Below the pieces are notes generated by a model. It saw only the letters and a list, made by a program, of their open reading frames with translations. It was not told the DNA's origin and searched no databases. From NCBI RefSeq assembly GCF_003590095.1, contig NC_039482.1, forward strand, positions 9,007,657 through 9,071,656: a DNA stretch of 64,000 bases. The letters run 5' to 3'. The translations under genes and the position numbers were made by a program. This stretch comes from Trichoplusia ni. Its lineage: Eukaryota; Arthropoda; Insecta; Lepidoptera; Noctuidae. Below, piece by piece: positions 1 through 11,700 of this stretch. Numbering within the stretch: the first letter of the stretch is position 1; every line of letters begins with the position of its first letter.

Positions 1-1595
1 AAAGTTTTAACGGAGTGCTATTTAAAAACTTGGGTTATTCAGATTAAATCTATTAATTTTTATTTACCTACATAGTTTAAGATTAATACTTATGTGGAAT
101 AGCAATAAAATGTTGTACTAAATATAATTTTGTTCCGTTCTATCAATAAATTTCAACAATATAATGGATAGGGTAACACTGGTTGTTTGTTGATTCTATT
201 CAGATGTTACGGCCGATAAATATCCTTGTTGTATTAAATGTAGATCATAGAGAAATAGTTAGGAAGTGCTGATAAACTATGACTTTATAGATTTAAAATA
301 AGGTGGAAAATGATTTTAGTTCAAATTACTAAGTGTATTTTGTCGTTTTTTTGTCTTTAACGAAAACTATGCTGCATTTTTAATATTTTGACTTATGACG
401 AAAAGAGCTAAATACATATTTAATACTTCCAATTTCAAAATAGTAACTTATGCAGTTTTTCTCCAAAGAAATGACATTTTGAAAGTACGCATCTAGAGTC
501 AGTGACGTTTCAAAAGTTAATGAAAAAGGGTTGAAATAAAAACGTTTGATTTTAATCTTAGCACCAAGAATCCGACACTGCATTTTATGCACCTAAAGTT
601 GATCATGATCCCCTAATAGTACCACAACGCGTAGCTCGACTAGCTCTTCTATAAACTCTTCTGTTGATGTTCCTATACGATAGGCTCCGATAACGAAGTT
701 TGTGTATGACCTATTGTCATATGGAGGGACGTAACATAAACCAAACGTGGCGTCATTATTGTGTCTCCATGATTTATTGAGACCGGTATTTGCGATGCGA
801 TTCGATGATAAACCTCTTTTATATTAAAAAAGGACTCTCGCATTAAGGAATTTAATCCTTGTTTTTCAGGTTCACAAACATTCAAGTCGCGCACAAAGAC
901 ACCCAGACTCAGGACAAGCATTCGTGGATCACGAAGAGTGCATCAGGCATGACGTTCTGCGTTTTTGAACGCTTGTGACATTGTCGACATGATCGAACAC
1001 GACACGTCGCGCTCAGTGCTTGGCATGACCTCAACCACGGCTACGTGCAGTCAAAATTACACTCTACATTATTGGATGCGTAAGTCTAAAAGTCATAAAT
1101 ATATTTTTGCAGTCGGCTAGCTGCGTACATCATACGATTGGAATCGATATCGTAGTGGGCCAATCACTTAGGCACTTCACTATGCGAGCCGAGCATACAC
1201 AAGATCAATGGCTGGAGTGGACCACGTAAACTAATATTGTATCCGTTGTGTGAGTGGGATGACACTCTATTACATGTAGTTTGCTGTCTCGCTTTAACAA
1301 CTGCATGAGGATTACTATAAAAGGTGGTGTTATGGATTCAGGACATGTGCCGCTGTCAAATAGTTATTAATTATAGTTTTCTGTATAAGGTAGCTACTTT
1401 ATAAGGTAAATAATTTAAAATCTACGTGAGTGAATGTTTACAGTCATTTGAAGGTATCGTCGCGCGATTGCAAAAACAGACAATCAGTCTGATACCAGGA
1501 CCTCATGAACTGTAGTAGCTATTCTGGTCTTTTATAGATATATTTCTGTTGCCAATGCAACAAGAAATCGTGATTTTAGATATGGTTGGTACTTT
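1..1595. other. Non-coding sequence left of the gap
   Basis: No exon can be supported here on either strand. Missing downstream exons of TRPA-A could have been expected on the minus strand, but no ankyrin or membrane-segment coding was found. About 836-935 is a minus-strand SINE fragment, listed separately. The rest is AT-rich sequence with no recognisable structure. Confidence 0.6.
836..935 (-). mobile_element. SINE fragment (3' body)
   Basis: Read on the minus strand, this matches the body of the SINE at 6060-6235. Both contain the run from GATCCAC-AATGCTTGT through GGTGTCTTTGTGC to AAGGATTAAATTCCTTA. The tRNA-like head is missing or too diverged to see. The open frame across it is a by-product of the repeat, not a gene. 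Confidence 0.55.
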
Positions 1596-2595
1596 NNNNN
1601 NNNNNNNNNNNNNNNNNNNNNNNNNNNNNNNNNNNNNNNNNNNNNNNNNNNNNNNNNNNNNNNNNNNNNNNNNNNNNNNNNNNNNNNNNNNNNNNNNNNN
1701 NNNNNNNNNNNNNNNNNNNNNNNNNNNNNNNNNNNNNNNNNNNNNNNNNNNNNNNNNNNNNNNNNNNNNNNNNNNNNNNNNNNNNNNNNNNNNNNNNNNN
1801 NNNNNNNNNNNNNNNNNNNNNNNNNNNNNNNNNNNNNNNNNNNNNNNNNNNNNNNNNNNNNNNNNNNNNNNNNNNNNNNNNNNNNNNNNNNNNNNNNNNN
1901 NNNNNNNNNNNNNNNNNNNNNNNNNNNNNNNNNNNNNNNNNNNNNNNNNNNNNNNNNNNNNNNNNNNNNNNNNNNNNNNNNNNNNNNNNNNNNNNNNNNN
2001 NNNNNNNNNNNNNNNNNNNNNNNNNNNNNNNNNNNNNNNNNNNNNNNNNNNNNNNNNNNNNNNNNNNNNNNNNNNNNNNNNNNNNNNNNNNNNNNNNNNN
2101 NNNNNNNNNNNNNNNNNNNNNNNNNNNNNNNNNNNNNNNNNNNNNNNNNNNNNNNNNNNNNNNNNNNNNNNNNNNNNNNNNNNNNNNNNNNNNNNNNNNN
2201 NNNNNNNNNNNNNNNNNNNNNNNNNNNNNNNNNNNNNNNNNNNNNNNNNNNNNNNNNNNNNNNNNNNNNNNNNNNNNNNNNNNNNNNNNNNNNNNNNNNN
2301 NNNNNNNNNNNNNNNNNNNNNNNNNNNNNNNNNNNNNNNNNNNNNNNNNNNNNNNNNNNNNNNNNNNNNNNNNNNNNNNNNNNNNNNNNNNNNNNNNNNN
2401 NNNNNNNNNNNNNNNNNNNNNNNNNNNNNNNNNNNNNNNNNNNNNNNNNNNNNNNNNNNNNNNNNNNNNNNNNNNNNNNNNNNNNNNNNNNNNNNNNNNN
2501 NNNNNNNNNNNNNNNNNNNNNNNNNNNNNNNNNNNNNNNNNNNNNNNNNNNNNNNNNNNNNNNNNNNNNNNNNNNNNNNNNNNNNNNNNNNNNNN
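1596..2595. other. Assembly gap of exactly 1000 N
   Basis: The run of unknown bases is exactly 1000 long, which suggests a fixed-size placeholder rather than a measured distance. It lies 121 bp downstream (in gene sense) of the last visible TRPA-A exon. In TRPA-B and TRPA-C, exon 7 begins only 76 and 142 bp after exon 6, so exon 7 of TRPA-A may lie in the gap. Open frames that run through the N block have no meaning. Confidence 0.98.
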
Positions 2596-2716
2596 GCTTC
2601 CATCCCGATGGCAATGCATTTTACAACTATAAAAACAGCTGGACCGGTTTTGATAAAATTTGAATGGAGTGATTTATTTAATCGATTAAAAAAATATTAC
2701 AGATATATCTACTTAC

Positions 2717-5700
2717 TTCTTCTCATCAACATTTTGGTTATAGTAATACGCGTAGCCAGCGACGTCAAGAGGCGTGCGACCTTCTAGATCTGTGACGTTA
2801 GGGTCCGCACCAGCAGCGAGCAGGAGTCGTGTGCAGTGGCGCCGGACGCAAGAACTGGCCACGTGCAGTGGCGTCCAGCCTGGTTGGAAGATTGGTAGCT
2901 GAGGACAATTGTGCTGATAGAGTATTGCGTTCAATGATGGTTAAGATGTAAATAAATATAAATGCGGGCAACATCACATACATTGTTCTGAACCCAAAAA
3001 AAGTTGCTAAAGCACTTGTGTTATGGAATTTAAATACAACGAAGGTACTACAAACACCCAGACCCAAGACAATGTAGAAAATATGAATTTTTACATTGAC
3101 CCGACGGGGGATCGAACCCCGGACCTCAGAGCTAGCGACACCTTGAAACCTGCGCGTACACCACTCGACCACGCAGGTCGTCTATTCAATTCAATTCAAA
3201 ATGTTTATTTGCATGTTAAGGTAAATGTTTTACAGTTTCGAGACAAAAATTAAACACAGCGCCATATTCCGTAATCTGCCTGTCACCAAGAATGTGAAAA
3301 TTTCACGAATCATGTATCCCTGTTACAACAATACTTTATCGAACTGCAGGACTTTAATAACATCATCATTCAATTAGCTAGCCCAGTCGAATATGTCCAG
3401 ATGAATTGGATGTAAGTATAAATACACCGTCAGTGTTGATACAGTTTGGCACAGGATAGAGCTAAAGTTTTTGTAATTATAAATTGCATTGTCATCGGGT
3501 TTCAGCTACTCTGAAGCCAGCCAGCTTGTCGGGAAGTGCCTCAAAATTGAGTTGCAAAAATCTAACCGGGACAATAAACAAACAAACATACAAACAAGAA
3601 TGTAAGTGTATAAAAACGTGGGAAACTAAGAAGTCTTCTATAATCCGCTAGACTTCAGACTAAGCAGTTGATAAGATCTAGACAAAAAAAAACTGAATTA
3701 AACCTTATCGATCCAAAGACAGACCGACAGAAACATCTTACTTTTCTTCACGTCAACGTTGAAATAACTCAATCTTGTTGAAGAAGATCAGCGGTAACAA
3801 GTAACTAGCAATAGCAAGTTAACAAAAATTGAAAGCGAAAATTGACCAATACAACGGTTGCCATTCATCTCGTGAAATTTAACTCGTAAAACGAAAGAAA
3901 CATGTGGCAAATACTTCGCATTTAGAAGATAAAAAAAACGATTCATACACAAAAATACACAGATTTTGTGGATCAGATAAACATTTGCACTACGCGCAAA
4001 TCGAACCCACATCACTTCGCATACGCAGGGATTGCCGTGATGACCTTTACTACTCCACTATCCGTGCACTCAACTAAATACCAGTATTATCAACTTGCGA
4101 AAAACAAAACAAAGAAAATTGCATCAAAGAAATCCTCCATTTTCGACTACCACTATCGCAATGTTATCGCAAGCTACGATTAGCTAATACTCCAGGCGTG
4201 TGGATCTTATGGAATGTCCGTGGTTTCATTAGCCAGCTCTATAAGACATTGGGCCACGTCTTGCCATCCATCAAACGTGTCGGCATTACTGAGGACCTAC
4301 CACCATCTCCCAAACTAACATTGAAGATGTGGAAAAGAGATGTCGCTCTACGATGTGGTGCTCTGTCACGCTTTCACTAATAGAATAATAATACTGTATG
4401 ATGTCAGAGTAGGTGATCTGAACGGCGAGTACCGGGTATACGATATTATTTTACGGAAGGATCGTACGGACGTGATTAAAGATGTGAGCTAGTGAGGGGA
4501 ACAAGGTTTAAGCCTGGAAATGCAAAGTGCGTTGGAGTGATTAAATATGATTTAAGATATAAGCGCTTTTAGATGAACTGCTTCCGCTCTATGAATGCAT
4601 ACAGTAAATTTGAGACTTTAAGGACTCAAATTAGTAGTAGTTCTTAGTATTAATACGAATACAAAATGTAAAAAAAATTATTGTGATATTTTATGTTGGT
4701 AAAATACATATCAAGGAAAGTATTTCTTTGTTCAGTAATCGGGCTTGTCTAATAATTAGTTGCTTTTAATAACACTTCGCAATTTTCACACAAAGCCATC
4801 CAGTCTCAAACTAAATAAAACTTGTATTATGAGCACTACACACCTGTAAACATACTAATATATTTCGAAATACTACACGTTTTAGATAAATTACACCCAG
4901 AAACAGATCAAATGATCATGCTCACCACATGCGAATTTGTCCTTGATGGTAACTGAACCTACGACCTCTGGACCTCTCTCTAACCACTAAACAAAACAGG
5001 CCACAAAAACCTACCACATAAATCTACATTCGCTTCAAAGCAAGCTCAAGAACAGCTGAAACAATCCATTAACCTAAACTTGTGTGTCTCAAGATCTCAG
5101 GAGTTAAGTTAACGCGATTAAAACTTAACTATGACAATAAAATGGCGCAAGTAATCATGGTAAGTGGGTGTAACTAACATCACAATATGACTGGATGTGG
5201 TACCTTGTTACATAACGCAGTGTTGACTTAGGGCTTATGCATACTGACATAAAGTTAGTGCACTGAGGAGAGCAATTCTCATATATAACAGTAATAAATT
5301 ATCAGTTGCCTATGTAACTACAAATAATGAAAATATGTATTTATATATTTTGTGATATGTTTGAACTGAGTCTAATAAAATGAAATGAAAGCATTCATTT
5401 TTTAGGTCAGACATATCATCACTATCACATGTCTTTTTTGAGAACACTGGAGTCTACCTATCTGACTGCCATGAGAAGGAATGTCGAAACAAACTCAGGG
5501 GTTAAAATAGGGGGCTCAATTGCACTTGGTCTTTTTAGGTCACTTTAGTACAAACCTAATAATAGAGAGTGCTTTCTACAGAGAAAACAGGCATCTTGGT
5601 CGATGAGCAATGCACTTATATAGATGGACCCCTATCCGGAACATACTCCGAGAAAGCACAATTATTTTCTAATTAAATTTGGGAGCAATCATGATTCCGT

Positions 5701-8700
5701 TCAATTTTGAGGGTTGCTTAACGGCTTCCTCTAGAACCGCAGTAGATTGCAATTACGTTTCTGTTTACTTTCGTATAAGGGACGGGAAAGCCCCTGTGCA
5801 TTTTGCCCACAAGACTCGGAAATAGCGCCATTTACGGATCCGGGATAGTTTATTAGTTTTTTTTTATTCTGCAACAAATAATCAAACATGAAATTAAACA
5901 TCAAAACTACTTAGAAAATGAAGTGTTTCTTGAAGAATATGTCTTAACTTTACTCGGTTTAGCATTGATTATTTTCATGACAATATTTACACAAAAAGCA
6001 TTCCGCTTAATTTCTCCTATTTCATGGCAGAGAATTATAATTTTGATTTTAACTGCACAGATAGCCGAGTGGTTGAGGTCATCACGCCAAACCCACTGTG
6101 AGCGACGTGTCGCCGATTCGAATTTATGTGATCCACAAATGCTTGTTCTTAGTCCAGGTGTCTTTGTGCTTGTGAGTTGTATGTTTGTAAACCCCGCGCG
6201 ACACAAGGATTAAATTCCTTACTGCAGGAGTCGAGTCAAAATGCCTTAAATATGGGATAACCACCAATACCTGCAGCAGACGCAAAACGTCTTAATATTT
6301 AACGGTGTCAACAATCAATGTATGAAAACTGTAGATGGGTCACACAACAATGAAAATAGTCTAAGTGTATTCCTGTTTCACCCCCAAAAACATTATATCT
6401 CCACTTACGAGTCCCGTTATATCCCTGCAGTCATGATCGATGTTATCGCTCCAGGGTTTCGGCAGCTGTGAGTTGACCTCACCGAGGTCGCAGCGCACGT
6501 TGGTCAGCTCTCTAATAGTGGGGCAGAGCTTCTTCACATCTTCCTCCGTGTCTGAGGACATGCTCTCCGAGCCGACCCTCTCTTGGATATCTAGAAGGCA
6601 ATTTTTATTGGTACATTTATGTATACTTGCTTATTGAAACTTTCATGTACAATTGTGGTACATAAGGCGGACTTAATGCCAGTCTTAGTATATTGTAAAC
6701 ACATAGGACACATCGAACTTACGTATAGGGATTCTTTGGTTATCATTATAGACTGTGGATTACAGGAGATTCAATAAAAGATAATATGTGTGTCGGGCAT
6801 TAATTTAAAAAGAGGTTGCTTTTCGTGTATCAAAGTAGTCCAGTCTATCTCAGAACACTCAGGCGTGACATAAGCCTCTCCAATGACAAGCAAGTTTTAT
6901 TTATTTATAATTGAATCCTACGATGCAAACGCAATTAGTTAATAATCGTTTTAATCTCCGTTAATATCCCTGACTACATTCGTACCTCCTTGAAACAACA
7001 GGTGGCAACCTGGCCGTTAAGAATACAATATCAACTACTCTAAAGAAGGAAATATAAATTTTCTGTCAATTTCAATTGACCGAAGACTTTTCAAAGCGTT
7101 TTTGTAGTTGTCATCGTAAAAGCGATTATTTAGAAGTGAACTCTTTTTTTAAGTTGGAATCATGGAGATCGCCCACAATTTTATGGTGAGTACATACTAT
7201 GGCAGAATTAGAACAAAATGATCAATTTGTTTTTGTATAATTTTGAAAATTATCACGTCTTTCTCTCTCCCCAGTCATCAATAACACACGATACTTCTAC
7301 TTGTTAATTTATGTAATTACCCAGATTAGTAATCTTAAATTCACTTGACGATTTGAGTACATGGTTAAATAAGAGCGTTTTTCTAGGGCCCTGGAGCCAC
7401 AAAAACCATGTTGCGAATCAACGAGAATGGAAACGTCGTCGGTACAATTATAGTTAACTGTGAAGGTATGTGCTAAGTTTAAATCTGCTACTGGTACAAA
7501 TATCTTAAAACATGAAGACTACTTTTTTGAGGGAATCCTCATGGACACCCAAAGAGAACGGTTGACGGGCCTGTTGGTCTAGTGGTTAGTGACCCTGACT
7601 GCTATACCGGAGGTCGTGGGTTCGATTCCCGCCCAGGACAAATGTTGTGTGATGAGCATGATCATTTGTTCTGGTGGCTGGGTGTAATTTATCTATAATA
7701 TGTATGTATTTAGAAATATATAAGTAAGTTTATCAGTTGTCTGGTTACCATAACACAAGCTCTGCTTAGCTTGGGATCAGATAACCGTGTGTGAGTTGTC
7801 CCATGAACAAAAAAAAAAAAAAGAGAAGGAAGCGGAAAGTCTCAAAGTCTTGTGGACTAAACGTTGTCGTTGCTTGGCAATACATTACAAAAACCTAACT
7901 TCTTTTTCTGAGCTGTATTTCAGCCGTCTTTCAGTCTGACCATATTTACCATAAGACACATAACTTGTAGGTTTCCCTGAGACGACAACCCTGGACAGTT
8001 TGACAGCTGCCACCTACTCGAATCATATGAGAAACCTCTCGCACCATGCCTCGAACGCGCTTAAGGAAATTGTAAGTATGTTACAAAAATATTAAAGATA
8101 TTAGAAACAACCGTAGGACAAATTGGCAAACGCACTTCACCACCAGCCCGATGGTCCGGTATCCTAAAACGGAAGCCTGATTGGAACTGGTTGCGGAAGT
8201 TAAGGTCCGGGTCTTTTGCACTATTTAGATAGGTATATGTCTAGCAGGGTACCGTGCTGCCTCTTTTTGGAATCAAGACTGCTCCAGTTGTAGAAGCAGT
8301 CGAGCTTGTTGATCGTTCTCCCAACTCCTAAAAAGGATACAATCTTGCTCTAGCGAGTCGTAATGGTAGGAGGTATGCTCTATTTTTGAAGGTCACTTAA
8401 GTTTTCAATCTTTTAGTATTGAAAATAGCCCCTTTTTGAGCAGACAATATTCAAGGACCATTTTTTTTCCACGCATCCAATCCGATTTTTACTTTGCGTG
8501 AGTTTGGAACAATAAAACTTTTAAATTGACTCTGATTTTCGTTCCTCTTTCATTAATTTTTAGTTTCGTACATATTCTAAGTCTATTAGTTTAAATCTGA
8601 ACGGGACATTAATAAAACATAATTGGCGAGGCATCTAACGGTCTACGTGTAGCTTCGAGCTTCGAAATTAACCAGGAATTTATTTAAGGCGCTTTGCTTA

Positions 8701-11700
8701 CAATCCTATTACGAACTTCAAAGTAACTTAGAATAATGGTACTTTTGAATAATCAACGTTACACAGTTTTAGTAGAACAGTACCACAAACTATTTTATCA
8801 AATTGACGATAGGAAGCCTAGTTGACGAAACTTTCGTCTTTCGTTAAATTACATTTAAGCACGCGAAGCTTTCCACAAGGAATCTAATCTCCTTGTGGTT
8901 TCTTTGATACTGGATTCGATCTAGGCAATTATAATGTTATAATATAATAATTTCATATTCCACAACTTTCACACAGCGGCATCTGGTTTCAAACTAAGCA
9001 AAGTTTGTATTATGAGTACTACACAGCTGGTAAACATACTTATAATATATATATTATATAGATATGATAGAAAAATAACACTCAGACACAGAATAAATTA
9101 TTGTACTCATCACACAAACATTTTTCCTAAGTGGGAATCGAACCCATGGCCTCCGGTGAAGCAATAGGCACTGTTATTAGTCTAGTTGTCAATGAAGGCT
9201 GACTGACATAGTTTTTTTCTGTTCTGTCTTCCTGTTTGTCCTGGCCGACTTTTTCTTCTGTTTTGTAAAATCCATTGTAGATTAAGATAAATTGCCTCTT
9301 TAATTTGCGTCACAAATCCTTATTTTTAAATATGATTTTTCTTTTAGGCTAAACATACACTATGGCCATTGAGCACGAGAAACAGCACACTAGACATCGC
9401 GCCTTTCGTTTCAACAAATGCAAAGCACTCATACTAGTATAAGCGCTCATAATCCAAGATGTCCTATTATTCTAGGATGTGACTGACGAGCTGGTGGTCC
9501 TGAGGCTGGTCTCCAGGAAGTCCGAGGCTGTAGTGGCACCAGACAGTGAGTTCCACATCATTGTCGTCATGAGAAGGCACTAAACCACCAAATGTCCATG
9601 TCAGAACGAGACAACACTACATCACTTGTAGCTGTCTCTTTTCCAATCCGTGACAAAGGTCTACTGATCCAAGAAGTCGTCGTATACAAGAACTGTAGAG
9701 TGCGTTCCAAGTATATTTGTCTGTACATTTCTCAAGATTGTGATAGAGACAGCATGATTCTTGAGGGTGAAACTTGTTCAGTATTGTTCTTAATTACGTA
9801 TTAGATTAATCCTTAATATAGCTTTGATTCTCAACATTTGGTTTGAATGTCGAAATTGTTCAGTCGTAATTAATTTATATCAGTGAATGTTTTGTTGCTA
9901 TTGTTTGTTAGTGTTTTGCATGTATTTAGGTGCTTAGATTTATTAAACGTTTCTATTTATTGATTTTATTTAGTTTTATTGTTCTTTAGATACAGCTGTT
10001 ATGGTTTTTTGTCACTAAGTTTTTAATTAATAAGTCAGCACCACGCAAAAACTATCCTAAGCCAAAATACCTAAGTGAAATACATTATTCCAACTAAAAA
10101 TTTAGAACTAGATAATTACAAAATTACCATAAACTGAATTTAAAGTAAAGGAAAAAAAAGATCTTCAAATGGGTGCGACCCTTTCTAATTTTTTTTTTTT
10201 TATCATTGTACTTAAGACCCTAGACAATCTCACATCGCTTTAGAAAATAAAACTTTGAATTTATAAGAATGACATTCCTTTTCGAAAAATTCCGTGACTT
10301 TATCTTGTCAATTTATTCTAATACATTTTATGAGACTGATTCGATCAGCCTTAGCTCTCGAAACCCTACCTGTCTACAGGCGAAGAGTTCCAGTCAGATT
10401 CTTACCTTCAGGAAAGTCCAGCAGCACAGCAACTTGTCTTGCGTTTCCAGCAAACGCAGCCAGATGTAGAGGAGTTCTTCCTAGTTTGTCGGTCCTCAGC
10501 TTCTCGGCTCCGAACTTTATGAGCAGGCTTAAGGCATCTCCTCCGATGAGGGCGGCTACGTGGCACGCGGAGACCAGGCTCAGACGGCAGGTCGCGTTTG
10601 GACTGGCGCCCGCGTTGAGGAGTCTGTTGAATGAAAGATACACAGTATTATTTGGTGCGATTGTAGACCCAAGTGGATCTAACGAGATAAGTACCGATAC
10701 TGAATCAAGAGGAAAAATATAATTTTGAATTTAGGTCTTATTTCATTGCAACCAAAGGTTTAATTTAGGTTTAAGGTATTGATCTCGGTGTCAGCGAATG
10801 TTTTTTTTAGAACTTGTTTTTTTCAGATAAGATTTTCCTATTGCACTCTAGGCTATAAGATCACACGATTCCTGTTAATTTTGGGCTTCAAGCGATAAAC
10901 TAGTTAGATACACGTCGCGTCGTTTGAAACGAAAGTCTTCCTCTACCAGAAACTTGGCATTTCTTTGTAACAAAGAGCTTTAAAACAGAATAAAATATTA
11001 ACTAAGCAAGATATTCAGCTTTATAGCCTTTCTTACCTAGGGATAACCACCTATTTTAACAGGAGATCACACTAAATTGTCTCCCATTACAACTACAGCA
11101 CCTCAAAATGGTCTTGTCTCGCTAAACAGCTCACGTAACAAGATAATCACATATGAAGTGTGTGTAATTAGTCGTGGAACAATTACAAGACGCGAGCCGT
11201 GTTCAGAAGCCCTACCACTATCTGTGATAGGATATCTTTGTAGTTCGTGCGAGCGGGACAGCGTTATACCCGGTGTAGAGTGCTGTCTCTTTCACGTCTC
11301 CAGTTATATTTTTTTTTTTTTTTTTTGCGTAAGTGGTAGTTCTCCCAGCAGTTCGGAAGCAATTAGTTTAAGACAGCTTCATAATTATGTGGAGTTAATC
11401 ATCTCGGTATGAGACTAACATACACTCAAAGTGAATATTGTCATTGGATAGTGGCAGTTGACATATAAAAATCTGTTTGTTTATATGTTGTTGCAATTTT
11501 CGTTCGATGCCTTTAATGACACTTTCAAGACCTATTTGCAACGTGCATTACTAATAATATTTTTAACAACAAAAACGTACAACCGTCTTCGAGTTAAAAT
11601 TGATGAAATTGATTTTATGGGACAGAATATCAGCTATTTCACGTTCACAAGAACTAACAAAAAGCAAGTGATCCAGTACGATGCTCTGAGGTGGAAGTAT

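Larger units (their letters stand above)
3183..6059. other. Intron 5 sequence of TRPA-A, repeat-rich
   Basis: No coding exon was found. The stretch carries a dispersed repeat at about 3465-3612 (a second copy is at 14253-14400) and SINE-like fragments near 3960-4060 and 4775-4990. The rest is AT-rich and unrecognised. The short frame at 4198-4380 has no support as a gene. Confidence 0.55.

Noticed and set aside
673..921. Minus-strand 82-codon frame
   Set aside because: It overlaps a SINE body that recurs elsewhere in the window.
1503..2787. Long open frames on both strands across 1500-2790
   Set aside because: They consist of the 1000-N gap; only a few real residues lie at the ends.
3100..3182. 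Possible tRNA gene (good B box)
   Set aside because: The arms do not form a cloverleaf and a SINE body follows; other tRNA-like heads at 6060, 7561, 29700, 36010, 55010 and 57410 fail in the same way.
2798..3253. Frames on both strands around 2800-3250 as separate genes
   Set aside because: They overlap TRPA-A exon 6 and a tRNA-derived SINE; the wording follows the repeat, not a protein family.
5923..6213. Plus-strand 96-codon frame
   Set aside because: Its second half is the SINE at 6060-6235 and the first half shows no family features.
10269..10722. Two plus-strand frames over 10269-10722
   Set aside because: Antisense of TRPA-A exon 4 (10406-10623), whose minus-strand ankyrin coding and splice sites are clear.
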